Source: Arcuatula senhousia (taxonomy: Eukaryota; Mollusca; Bivalvia; Mytilida; Mytilidae). Taken from it: a DNA stretch of 64,000 nt. The stretch is taken from contig OZ020317.1 in the NCBI GenBank assembly GCA_963971305.1, forward strand, positions 18,928,001 to 18,992,000, written 5' to 3'. Positions 1 through 13,600 of this stretch are shown here, in pieces. Position 1 is the first letter of the stretch. Every line of letters starts with the position of its first letter. A program made the translations under genes and the position numbers. The notes beneath the pieces were generated by a model. That model ran no database searches. It was given only the letters and a program-made list of their open reading frames with translations, and was not told the DNA's origin.

Positions 1-170
1 CGCCATAAAACCTGGTTTAACCCACCATTTCGTTTGAAATGCCTGTACCAAGTCAGGACCATTGCGATCCACCAGTTCTCCGGTATGACTGATTCGTTTT
101 TGTCATTTTCTCTGGACTATGAGATTGATTATTCAAGTTCGGTAGTTTTGTTATTACCTTTATTAGAAAA
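1..170 (+). repeat. Dispersed repeat A (ACCAAGTCAGGACCATTGCG), cut by window edge
   Basis: Same sequence as minus-strand copies at 22085-22425, 35500-35850 and 63455-63770. Ends at GGTAGTTTTGTTATTACCTTTA. No coding capacity; the 90-codon frame over it is shared with the other copies. Confidence 0.7.
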
Positions 171-650
171 TAGACTTATCGACTACGGATTTGTATTTTT
201 TGTGTTTATTAAAAATACTTACAAAATGTGTACGCTGGTTTTACATTTAAAAGCCACAAATAATTTCGTTTTAAATGTTTTGATTTGCAAACATCTAGTA
301 TTGTAATTGAACAACGTTTTCCTTCAAACATCTACCATTTTCATGGATATAAGATATGCATTCCTTAAATACATCTTCGCCAGAGAGATTGTGATAACAC
401 CTATATTGATTTACCACTAGTTTGAGACATTTATCTAGAAAAAAGACTTTTGAAATTGTGTTAAAAATACTTGACGAAACTTAATTTTGCTAAAGTACTG
501 ATATGGTGTAATACATATAATGTGCAGTAATTTTTGGATTTAAACATAATTCGAAATGTCTATCAGCTAATCAAAAAAGAAGATTTATAAATTATTCTTT
601 TCAACTTGCTTTTAAAATTTTGAAACGATAAATGGACAACTTGAAAATAT
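171..650. other. Upstream region of GPCR gene 1, nothing recognised
   Basis: AT-rich, no convincing exon or repeat apart from the flanking ones. A non-coding first exon of gene 1 could lie here or outside the window. Confidence 0.4.
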
Positions 651-661
651 ATGATGATGAA

Positions 662-694
<33 letters not shown>

Positions 695-695
695 G
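651..695. repeat. GAT trinucleotide microsatellite
   Basis: About 14 GAT units with two A-for-T interruptions, upstream of GPCR gene 1. The poly-Ser frame on the other strand is an artefact of the repeat. Confidence 0.9.
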
Positions 696-878
696 AGATG
701 ATAATGATAAAAAATAAAACATTTGTTACATCGCAACAGTACGACATAAGGACATTAAAGTCAATAAAGATTTTATTATTATTTATGGAACAGAATATAC
801 AATAGAGTGAAAGATATAACTTGTTAAATACATGCATCACATTACTTTTATTAGGTGAACACAGGAAGCAGGATAGAG

Positions 879-1673
879 ATGGACGAACTTCAAGATTTGA
901 AAAGCTTATATGACTTCTCCTATTTAAATATAACAGATGAAATTATATTATCAGATATTGAACAACTTGTTGCTAACAATACTATATCTCCTATGATTGT
1001 AAAAGTTTCGAAGGGAATATTAGCTCTTTTTATTATTCTTTATGGGAGTATTTCGTTGCTTGCAATTATTGGAAACTCATTGGTGATTATAGTTGTGTTA
1101 CGCCTTAGGACGATGCGGACCATAACAAACATTTTTATAGCAAATATGGCAATAGCAGACGTTTCGATAGCATTATTTAGTATTCCGTTCCAGTTCCATA
1201 CTGCCGTTTTCCAGCGTTGGGTAGTGGCAGACAGCATGTGCAAAATAGCACCGTTTGTAAAAGATCTATCAGTGAACATAAGCGTTCTGACACTTACCAT
1301 TATAGCAATAGATCGATACATAGCAGTTATCTATCCATTAAAAGCTGGCTTTCGAAAGCGTATTGCCGTTCTTGTTATAACCGTGATTTGGGTTGTTGGA
1401 ATAGCATCAAGCCTGCCTGATATCGTTTTCTTTGATGTCAAAATTACATTTGACGTCATCACATGGAACAGAAGACCCATATGTGATTCAAAATGGCCAT
1501 CAAAAACGTTTGCATCGGGCTACTCTCTGTACTTATTTTTATTACAATACTTTATACCTTTACTTATTATCAGTGTGACTTATTGTCGGATTGTTTGCAC
1601 AATTTGGAGACGAAACAATTCAGCATCTGAAATTGGAAGGTGCCATCGTTCAAGGACTCGGCACAAGAAAAAG
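879..1673 (+). CDS. GPCR gene 1, coding exon 1 (N-terminus to intracellular loop 3)
   Basis: Encodes residues 1-265, covering the extracellular N-terminus, TM1-TM5 and the basic third intracellular loop that ends in HKKK. The donor is AAG|GTAAGC at 1673/1674. An in-frame GTG at 855 directly follows TTTTATTAG, which looks like a 3' splice acceptor, so a non-coding 5' exon upstream of the window start or within 1-840 is likely. Confidence 0.92.
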
Positions 1674-4600
1674 GTAAGCTATTATCATCTACTCATTTAA
1701 GTTTTACGTTTTAAATAAAGAAGCCACGATGAAAACTTCCGTTACATGTATTTAATGCAAGTCATATTTTCTAAGCAAATTTTAAAAAGGGTAGGTGTCA
1801 ATAAGACCCATTTCTGACCCCAGAGTTACGATGAAATTTATACGGAGCATATATATTTCTTAGGTTGCATAGACATTGATAAATCAAAGTACCGCTGGTA
1901 CTGACAACTCGGAAGTCAGAATGTTTTCTTTTATAATGGAACTTTATATCCAATGGATGAAGAATGTTTGTCACCATATAACATGGTTTAACCCACCATT
2001 TTTTCTTAAAATGACTCAACTAGGCAGCGTACCATATTTCATATCTTGAAAATATTTTAAGGATTTCTTGTAGCATGTCTTTGAGTTGCATAAATTTGTT
2101 TATTTCTGCTGGGTATTCTGTTGCAAATCAATGCGACACATTTTAGTTTCTATTGAATGCTGATTTCAAGGATGGATATTTCGTTAATCTGGTGTTTGAT
2201 AAAACAGTTCCTGTTTTGTGGGGCTTTGTCTTATGTTGCACATTTAATCTATATCTTTTTTTATACTTAATTTTGGAAAGCATTTCCTGTTTTGTGTATT
2301 TGGACAAGGCTGTATATTTATGATATAACCCTTGTGTGCAGTTCATTTTATGGTATTGGAGTAAAAAATTAGCTTTATAATTATGTACTCTGGTAACAAA
2401 TGATTTGTTGCAACAGATACAACTATAAGTGTTATAATTCCTCAATTCCAAGTTCTATGGAATTCTGTTTTGTTGTTCTTCAAGTTGGTATTTTGGTAAA
2501 TTTAATTGTGTCCCAAATTTGGGGCTAATGAATACATGGTAATTTATGCACGATTTCATATGATGAACTTCTTGCATACCAAGTTTCGTTAAATTTTGTT
2601 CAGATGTTTAAGGGTTGTGTTGACTAACTTGACTAACAGATGGGGACAGCCTTATCACCATTTGTACATGTATATCAGGATTTCAGTTTAATGGGTGATT
2701 ATTCACACTATAATTTGCAGATGGAATCCTGGTAGAAAGCACAACATATGATGTACTTTTTAGAAATATCCGTTTACTTGTTCATGAACTATTATCAGGG
2801 TTTTCAACATAAATATTGGGTCAACAGTCCGACAAAACTTTGCTTTTCTAGATTTTTTTGGTAACATGCATATCTATATATGGTGTAGTTCTTGCAAACC
2901 ATGTTTTGTTTGTGTTCAGTAGTATAAGTGGAGTTTCATTTATAGCTTTAAATTATATGTTTAATTTTCAATATTGTCTAAACCCCTAGATTCTTCTTAC
3001 CCCAGACATTGTTAGATAAATTAAGTAATAATTTTCTTCCCCTGTTTGGTATTTTTGGTTTTATTGTTTTATGCTCATCATAATTATATTATGTTTGGCA
3101 TTTTCAATTTTTTTGGTAGAGCGCCTCTGATGAGTCTTGGTGCGTCAGGCGGAGCAATATTTATTGTCTGGAACTTTGTCATTTTTATTATAACAAAGTG
3201 ATGTGTAGGACTGATTGATGGACCAGAGACATAAAGCTCTGCAACTTTTTTGTGTGGGAAATAGATTGATATAACAAAACAAGTTATCTTTTATTATTAC
3301 TTTTGTAGAATAACTAACATTTTTACAGACATAATATTCTTATAGCAGCAATTATGTTTGAAAATATGCATTTTCTATTGAACACATACTTGGTATTTTG
3401 GACAATATTTCTAGACATTAATACCATTTCAATGGTAGCATGTTTATTATTGTTCAATAATTAGTTAAAGTAATCTTTATAACATTACATAGCAATCATC
3501 ATATCAATATTACATATTGATTCACTAAAATGCATCAAAAATGTCACCAACATGTTATATGTAAAAAGAAAATGGGTACAATGATAAAAATAACCCTATT
3601 GGACTTATATGTAAATATTATTTAACCCAATGTTTTGTTTTTAATAAACAATTACTAGTGATTTTTTTTAAATGATAGGGGGCATAATCTGCCTCTAAAT
3701 AATCTTAATTGGTCAAATGTCATTTCATTGACAAGGTTACATTCATAATTGAAACTTATAACATATATTGAAATACATGTAGACAATCTTTAACATGTCA
3801 AATAGTATAATCATTGCTTATGATATTTGTCAGTCAATCTATTTACATTGGATAACTTGTAATATATATCTATTGTAAACAGCTGAGGAATAAGATGCTT
3901 GTACTATGATGAATTGAAAGGATAATTTATAAAATACTTTGTTACAATGAATTGAGTAAATATGCATGCCACAAAATCTTATTAAATACATGAAATAAAA
4001 AAGACTTATGGAGCATTTACAGCTTTCAACTTTTGTTAGTCTTTTATCATTTTTTTATAGACTTCATTTGGCAAATAAATTGGAACTATTTGATTTTATT
4101 CTTTCTTGCACTTGAGCTGTTACACATGGTATGTTGCATTGACACTTGCATGTGTTTTCTTTTTCTTTGTGTGTCTAGTCAACTATTATACTTGTATGTC
4201 CAATATGGGTCCAGACAAAGCTTTCTTCATTAATGTATTGTTCTGCTCTGTATTTGCCTTGATGTTTATGAAGATATGATGTTGTGTGGATCCATCATCA
4301 ATAGAAAATATATAGAGTAACAAACAAACAAGAGGCTCCCAGGAGCCTGAATCGCTCACCTGGTCTTGATGTTGACCCTATACTTTTGTAGAGCTAAATG
4401 AGCTGAACATTTAAGCAAGCAACAGCTTTTCTCTACCTGCAATAGTTTTCATTCTATAGGCCAAAAACACCATTTTTCACCTATAAGGGGCCATAACCCC
4501 TATAAGGAGTCATCTGACAACTTCGACCCTATGGAGACTTTTGTACAGCTAAATGAGCTGAACATTTAAGCAAGCAACAGCTAATCTCTATCTGCAATAG

Positions 4601-7600
4601 TTTTCATTCTGTAGGCCAAAAACATGAAAAAAATCGCTTTTTTCAGGGGCCGTAACCCCTATAAGGGGTCATCTGACAACTTCGACCCTATGGAGAATTT
4701 TGTAGAGCTAAATGAGCTGAACATTTAAGCAAGCAACAGCTAATCTCTATGTGCAATAGTTTCCATTCTGAAGGACAAAAACATGAAAAAACGCTATTTT
4801 TCAAGGGCTGTAACCCCTATAAGGGGTCGTCTGACAACTTCGACCCTATGGAGACTTTCGTAGAGCTAAATGAGCTAAACATTTAAGCAAGCAACAGCTA
4901 ATCTCTATCTGCAATAGTTTTCATTCTGTAGGCCAAAAACATGAAAAATGGCTATTTTTCACCTTTAAGGGGCCATAACACCTATAAGGGGTCATCTGAC
5001 AACTTCGACCCTATGGAGACTTTCGTAGAGCTAAATGAGCTAAACATTTAAGCAAGCAACAGCTAATCTCTATCTGCAATACAGATGGGTCCAAACCTAA
5101 CCTGTATGCAAAGCAAACTAAAAAAGCAAACCAGCAGTTTGGTCTAAGTTCACTTTTCACTTTGTTTGGTTTACTTTTAGCAAACCAAATTTTACTTTAA
5201 TGTTTACTCGAAAAATAAACTAGATGGCTTGTTTGGTTTGGTTTAGTTTGGTTTGGTCAGAGCGAACCAAACTTTAAAAAGCAAACCAAACCAGCGCCCT
5301 AGTTTGATCTGCGCAGATGATTCATATAATCGATGTGAAAGAATGTCCGAACTATTTCACAATTATTACATTTCATGAACAAATATCATTCACTAAATGT
5401 CTCAATCGAATTACAAATTCTGATTTAAACATTTAACATCATATTAGATTGGTATTTTATTAGTTAACCAAACAACCATTAAAGTTTTCTATTTTTAGAG
5501 CAAACCAAACCAGCGGCCTGCTTTGGTTTGGTTTGCTAAGAGCAAATCATGAGCATGCGCAGATGATTCAATGAATCGAAGTAATACGGCACCCGACATC
5601 ATTTCATAATATTTGTTCTCGTAAAACAAATATGTTTTACTTGAAGAATTTATTATGATTTAGATATTAACCATCATTTAAGATTGGTTTGGTAAGAGTA
5701 AACCAAACCAGCGCCCTAGTTTGGTTTGGTCAAAGCAAACCAAACCAGCACCCTAGTTTGGTTTGGTCAGAGCAAACCAAACCAGCGTCAAAGTTTGGTT
5801 TGGTCAGAGCAAACCAAACTAGCCGCCTAGTTAGGGTTGGTTTGCTGTTCAAACCAAACCAAACTAAAAAAAGCAAACCACGGTTTGTTTTGAGTAAACT
5901 GTAGTTTGCTATTTTGTTTGGTCAAGCAAACCAAACCAAACCAGAAAAGTAAACTAGATGTTTGCTTCCGGTTCACTTTTGTACAGGTTAGGTTTGGACC
6001 CATCTGTAGTTTTCATTCTGTAGGCCAAAAACATGAAAAAATGCTATTTTTCACCTTTAAGGGGCCGTAACCCCTATAAGGGGTCATCTGACAACTTTGA
6101 CCAAGTGCAGACTTTTGTAGAGCTTTTGATGCTGAATCAGTAGCGTGGCCTCAGATTTCCTCTATCTCTTATACTTTTTGATTACTAAGCCAAAAACAGT
6201 AGTCTCACCCCCCTAGTCTATTTTTAGTACTCGTGGCCATGTTTTTTGACAGATCAAAAATCGAAACACAAGTTTGGTGCAGGACACCCTAAGGATCAAT
6301 CATACTAAGTTTCATTCAATTCTGTTTAGTAGTTTCAGAGGAGAAGATTTTTGAAAAATTGTTAACGGACGACGACGACGGACGCCAAGTGATGGCAATA
6401 GCTCACATGGACCTTTGGTCCAGGTGAGCTAAAAAGTTCTTATATCACATTTATTTTTTAATATTTCACTTGATATTAAATTCACCACTGAACTCATTCT
6501 TTTACACAACATATTAATTCATGATTTTTACTCAATCTTTTTCACATCATCCTAGGATGTTTATATATTTTGTAGCTGCTCAAAACAAATTTTCATAATT
6601 TCTATAGACTTTTGGACTCCTTAGTTAGAAGAAAAAAGCTCTCTATAAAGGTAAACACTATTTTGATGCTAGATATATCCAGTTTCAGTGAGAATTATAT
6701 ATGCACAGTCAGCATTTATCCATATCTTGAAATTGCAGATGCTGATGACTTTTATCAACTTTTAGCTTTATATGGCTCTTTGTCTGAAAGAAAAAAAAAC
6801 ATTTATACTTAACTTGCTAATACACACACATATTAAACATACAATGTAGGACACGATTCACATATAAATCCACATTTAAATTGATATTTTGCAAATAAAT
6901 AATGTTATAAAAATAAACATCAGCTTACAATAATGTATTTTTTATCAACAATAATGATCAATAATAGTCTTGCAATTTCATATGTCCTAAAGTTGCAGCA
7001 ATTCCACTATAATATTATCAATCAATCAATCAGTTTATTGGATAAAGCTCATGAATTAACAATGCAATGTAATCCCCAAAAGACATATATATATATATGT
7101 ATTAGACATAAGTATAAAATGTAAATAAGATGAAATAAAACATTTTTGTCCCAATATTTCAAGTTATAATATTGCAACATTTAAGGGCTGCAAATTTAGA
7201 ATACAAGGAAAACTGAAGTTTCTTTGCTTTTTTTGTAAGATCAAAGATATTTGATGATAGATTTCCATTGCTTCCAAGTTATTACAATTTCTAAACACAG
7301 TTTCCTATCAACCAGAAGGTTCATGCAATAAACATGAAACCCAGAAAATGTAAAATCAAAACAAATATAAGGTGACATGTGACCAAATTGGCCATGCTGT
7401 TCTTTGAAGATATGTCACATTAATCATTGTTAATATTTGTTTAATTGTTTTAAGTAATAAATACATAACTATTTAGTAGGTCAGAAAATATTGTCAGATA
7501 TTGCTTTAATTTCTTTAAGTCATATACACATGTACATTGTCATTAAAAATCTAAAAGGTCTTCAGGAGGGGGGTAGCTTTCCATAAAATGGTGAACAGGG

Positions 7601-10600
7601 ATGTGCCAAAGAGTAGGCCATGCCCATAAAAATAACTTTTTTATAATTTGTCCGATTTCAAAATATTTTTTCATTGGATACCTTATGAAAATCCCTGCCC
7701 TTTTTTGCAATCTGATTAACAATATTTCTTACATTTTTTTTTTAAATTAGGGGTCAAAGGGCAAAAAATGTAAATTGATATATGTATATAAATAAGGCTT
7801 TTTGTATGAGATGTTGATGTCAATATACATGTATATATGTCAAAATGCATTTGAAAGTCCACCATAGGATGTATCATGTCAAAAAGCTTTGTAAGTCCAC
7901 CATGGGCTTCATGTGACCAAAGCAATAGACTATCCATATTGGGCCTCCAGCGTACAGGGTTCAACTTGTATCGGTCGTATCATGCTGCGCTCGGCGTAGC
8001 TTTTTATTCTATGAGGGCAAACATATCGAAATATTGTACATGATGACAGCTGTACAGAACCTCAGGACCTGTCCTGCAAAAATCTGTTCAGTCCTGCAAG
8101 ATTTGGTGTGTCTGACAGAATTACTGGCTGATCAGACCGTAATTTTGTATGAACAATCCTGGTATCTCGTTATATCATGGTACGTAGCTATGTAGAAACA
8201 GTGACGTCACAGTTGAATATTTGGTTTTGAAATGAAAGTAAATACCACGATAACACAGAACCCATGATATAATGAGAACGGAGTATATTAGTAAATTGCA
8301 GACAAAAAAACGCTTGGGTCAGACACAATTTTCAGATTCACTGGACCGAATGTCCGCTTTTAAAATTTTTCGATATGTCTGCACTCTTGAGTGAAGACAA
8401 CAACCGAGCAGCAACATAACCTTGTGTAAGCAATTTTTGATTTAAAATAAATTAGATTCATATTAGACTCTAATATATTTTTACTAAACAGGTGGCAGTG
8501 TTTTACATTCTATAATAAATACATGTACACAGAGTTCAGCATTGACCTGTAGTAACATATCTATTATTTGTTGTACATGTAGAGGAAAAGAACATAATTG
8601 ATTGAAGAAAAGAACATAATTGATCATGTTGATAGATTACACATAAAATACAATAGACAACATGGTGATACAATCAATATACATGTACAATGTACAAGAT
8701 GTTAATGTATGTAATCGTAAATTAAACAAAACTCTTTAAAATAACATAAATGCAAGACTTACTTGTCACGTCAACTTTTACTTCCGCAAGTCTTGATACA
8801 TCACAGAACCATACCAGATCATTGGGAGCGAGTTTCTCAATAACAAAATCACTATTTTCCTCTGTCGAGACTCCTGGGCATTCATACAAACCGAGATCGT
8901 CAGGTTTGAATTCAGTTTCTATAGTTGTTATGTCGATATTTTTTGATATCAGTTAAAATCAGGCTGCCGTCGCCATGTTTGCCGCTTACGACCTTACAAA
9001 GCAATCGCTTTTTCTCGTCTGGTCCTATATTTTATTTCTACGAGAGTTAGCGACGTGACAACGAGTTGTAACAGTTTGCCGCGCTTCTTCCATTTCATCT
9101 TTTCTCCGACAATACTCGGAAGCCGAAGACTTCCGAGTAAAAAGTAGACCTAATGAAAATGATAAGCTTTTGTTAGATCAGTTCAGTTGTCATGCAAATC
9201 AGTTTACTCGAAAGCTACATATTAAAGATATTGTCATAATTTCATTGGTTTTTGCTGATATTTGCAAACTTGTAAGTCTGGTAGGAGGCGGTCGCATCTA
9301 AATAACAACTTCATACTTGCTACAAATGTATATTGTACTATTTCGGAAAGATCAAGAATTTTTTTAAAAAAATGATAATATCTTAATTTTTCTAGGACGG
9401 TTTGGAATTTTGCTTTTTTGTATTGACATCTACCTAATATCACATTGCAAGTTTTTCACTGAGGTTGAATATAAATATTGTTGAAATATATTGAATTATG
9501 GTTACTCAAATATTTTATATATGTTGTGTACAAGTTTTACTTTGTACAATGTAGAAATATTGCTTGCTTGTACAGTCACAAAATAAAAGTAATAACATGT
9601 ACAAGAAAGGACAAAATCGGACAATGGCATATTGTTGAAAGTGATGAAGATTCAAAATGGTACTTACCTGATAGACGCATTTCAATAAGGATAATTGTAA
9701 TAGATAATGTCGATGAGATGAAGGTTTTAGCTCGCAACAAATTTTCTCTATCTGCAACAGTTTAAATTTAATAGACAAAGAACATTAATAAATGCTATTT
9801 TTGACCTTTAAAGGGATTTTCCGTCCGCTCCAGCTGATGGAGTTTACGTATCTCAATTGATTCGTTACTCCAGAGCGTGCGGGACTTACATCGATTTCCT
9901 TAGCAGAGCGACACGTCTGACGCAAAAATTGCTCACACAGGGTTATGTTGCTCCTCGGTTGCTGTCTTCACTCAAGAAATTTTACGGAAGACATCATGCA
10001 CTTATAGACAAATATGGGATTTCGATCTCTCAGATGAGTGCAGATGTTGGTTTGTCATAGGGTGTTGTTTTGTCTTCCTTTACCGGATTTGACACACTGA
10101 ATGGACTATTGGCAACGCGACGGGTGTGCTATAGCAAGCAGGAACTGCTTACTCTTCCGGAGCACCTGAGTTCACTCTGGTTTCGACTAGAGTTCGCGTT
10201 GTTGATTGATATTCAGTTGTTTTGTGTTTCCATGTTTTACATGTTGTCTGTTTTTGTCCCGTTCTTGTTGGTGTTTGCTGGTTTTGTCTCTGCCCTTTCG
10301 GACTTTTGATATTCGGATACCCCATTGGTACCTCTGCTTCTTGTATACGAAAAATTAAATTTTTGCACTATTAAAAAAGGCCAACAGACAACCTGTTGTG
10401 TCTAAATTTTAATATATGAACAGCAAAAACAAAGTTTTAGTCATCTTTCAATCTACAAATCGTAAAACATTCATCACTAAATAATACTTTTAAAGCTTTA
10501 CAAAAAATCCTATTTATGAGCTCTAATGCCTCCTTTAGCATGCGCACTGTATTTAATTGTGTTAAACTTTATCTCGATGTTTAAGCCCGTGTAGAAATTT

Positions 10601-13600
10601 GATGGCGACGAAAAAAACCAAAGCCGCCAAACAAAGAAAATGACAATACTGGCTCCTATTAAAGATGATCAAGATAGTTTACATTGAATTTGTTTAATTG
10701 GTCTCCATATTAAGACTTCACGAACAAAACACCCCAGAGCCCGATTGATGGCTGTATTAAATACCCTTAAAATGTATCTGTCATCGCTAAGGTAAACAAA
10801 TAATCAATCAACATGGTCGAATAATTTTGAGCGAAATAAACCAATTTTCAGGTAAATATGGTAATAAATGTATGTTCAAGAAAAAAAATGTGATTTTGGT
10901 AGGCAATATACCTTTAAAGCACCATAACCCCTTAACAAGTCATCGTACAACTTTGGCCAAAATTGTTCATTTCTGGAGCTTTAATGCTGAAGAATAAATA
11001 TGCATTAGATTGACTATTCTTTATCCGTTTTGAAATAGAAGCAAAAACAGGAGTTTGATCCCCTGGACTTTTTTCAGCAAAGACAACCACGTTAGACGGA
11101 TCGAAAATCAAACTGTTGTGCAGCACACTCTCTGGATCAATTATGCCAAGTTTCATTGAATTCTGTTCCAGGGTTTTAGAGTTTATTTTTGATAAATTGT
11201 AAACAAAAGACGACACACGCTAGACAACTTCGACGATCGACGACTAGGGAAACGATAGATCACACAGATTTTTGGTCAAAATAAACTCAAGAGGGATCAA
11301 TAAAGCTTTTTAACAGATTTTTAATTTAATAAGCCAAAATCAATCCAGCAGATTCATTAGAATGAAAATTTTTGGTCAGTCGTGAATTTTTATTTAAAAA
11401 CAAAATATCTAATGCAATTGCTTTTGATACATAAGTTCTACAAGTTAAAACTTTTTTTGCCGTTTTTTTTTAAATAGTTTTAACATCTAAAGGTTAAGGT
11501 TTGCCCCGACAAGCTATTAACAGTTTGTTCATGAAAAGTTGTTTCAACTCGTGCAAAATTACAACTTGTTCACAACATCTCTATTATCTGCAAACTTTAA
11601 ATCCATAACCATTAATGATATATTATATACATGTATAGATATCCATCTGCCTATCTTATTGTGAAATTACGCAATATCAAGATGAAATATAATTTATATC
11701 GTTTTCCTTTCCTTTTTGTGGCTTTGTACATGTTGTAAGTAAAACGATATGATCACGTGTCGCTCTGAAAACGATGAATGCAGCATTAGATTAATGCGGT
11801 GAAAATGTAATATTGAACCATTAAAGAGCAGTTTAATGATAAAATTAGCTATGTTTTTTTTCTTTTTGGGTTGATTTGCATTTATTTTTGTTTCAGTTCA
11901 AACTTTAAAAACTTAAACAAAAAACGAGTTACTGCGTAGAATGTGTGCAATTTACTTTTATAAAATAACGGTTAGCAGAGAATTATGTAAGATACACTGA
12001 AAACCTATATGTTTTGTTTTAAAACAAGATATTTTCATTATCTTTCGAATAGCCCTAATGATCAAATCGTGTAAGACTTATTGGACTGCTTTGTCTGGTA
12101 AGAACAACATGTATTGCAAATTGGTCTGCTTTTAATAATTAAAAGTATTTATCTATGAAAAATGTTCCACATTTATGACAGAGCAATGCATTTCCGTTGA
12201 AATTCAACAAAGCAAATACAAGATTTGTCAAGTTTATTAGGTCAGAGTTTTATAAATGAACATTTGAAACAAATATCAGAAAAAACAAAATAATTGTTTT
12301 AATTTATATCATCTCTCTACTTTGTACTGTAGTTTGCGCTAATTTGGATTGTTCATTAGCATTTCATATCTCGGTTTTCATGCAATTGTATAGTTACTCT
12401 TTTAATAGTTTATATCTACTTTTTTGGTCTTAGTGAACAATCCAACACAACGCGTCAATTAATGATTTGGGGATACACATATTTTCATGCATTTTTGCAA
12501 ATAATGATTCTTCATTTCCATTCGAGAATTCGGTCTAAAAAAATTTTTTTCAAGTAACTGAAATATTTGTTGTTGTTTCAGGTGGTCAAGATGTTAATTA
12601 TAGTGACCAGTCTGTTTGCATTCTGTTGGCTTCCTCTTCAAACTTACAACTTGTTAAATGCCTTTTACAGAAAGATAAATCGGTGAGTTTTTATTATTGA
12701 AAGGTATTTTCATTCCTTTTGTTGTTTTGTTTTTGATTCATATGATTTTTTTGATCACCCTACTTCTCATATTTCTAATTTATTCGTATCTTATTGTGAC
12801 TATCGATTTCGAAATGTCTTTCATATTTTGTATTTTCATAACCTTAAGTTTATGACTATGGATTGAGATTATTTCAATACCTGATTTTTTTCCTTCTTGT
12901 TATAATTAAAATTTTCTTTTTCTTTGGTTTTCCTACTATGTTTCTTTAAAACATCAGTACGTATTTTTACACTGACAAGCAATGATTTACTTTAATTTCA
13001 GGTTTAAATACATTAATATAATATGGTTCTGCTCAAACTGGCTGGCTATGAGTAATTCTTGCTATAATCCATTCATTTATGGTTTGCTGAATGTAAGTAA
13101 ACTACTGATGAATATTTAGTCTACGTGCAATTGTTCATGCCAACATTTATTTATTATTCATTTTCCAAGGGGTTCTTGTTGATATCTCTTGGTTTAACTG
13201 CACCGGGAGCAACGGCCACTAGTCACATGTTTTTATGCTGACCATTGTTTGACTTTTAAATGGCAGAGACTTTTAAAAAATTATTAATTTTTATGTAAAG
13301 TAAAAAAGTCGTGTGCCTGTGTTTAAATCATCCATTCGTCAATTCATTTAGTAATGTTGTACTTTTAGGAAAAATTCAAACAGGAGTTTAAAAACCTGTT
13401 TAAATGTCACCAAATTTGTAAACGGATGAAATTTGGTAGACACCACTGTTTAACGTCAACCGAAGTTACTTCAACCAAAACCAGCCATTTTTACCAGAGT
13501 TTAACACTGAGCAAGAGGCGAAGCAGCGGCGTAAAAACATGTTCTGCTGATTCTAAGAAAGAAGGCCTTCATTCCAAGTGGTCCGGAATTTCACAAAAGT

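Noticed and set aside
601..840. Poly-Ser frame on the minus strand
   Set aside because: Product of the GAT microsatellite.
855..878. GTG-initiated extension of GPCR gene 1
   Set aside because: GTG starts are not expected in animal nuclear genes; the ATG at 879 aligns with gene 2.
2143..2451. 102-codon minus-strand frame with CICCNKSF
   Set aside because: One CxxC only, no His pair at the right distance, no splice support.
4329..6437. CRISPR-like regular repeats
   Set aside because: Repeat length and spacing are those of an element with 159-bp units in a eukaryotic intron; no short repeat/unique spacer pattern.
9478..9765. 95-codon frame with CTRKDKIGQWHIVESDED
   Set aside because: Its end lies in the old 159-bp-type repeat and no splice sites or homologous family were recognised.
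10070..10309. Hydrophobic frames after RT stop codons (also at 14484-14856, 28541-29086, 47888-48175)
   Set aside because: They read through the shared 3' tail of the retroelement; the frame is not conserved between copies.
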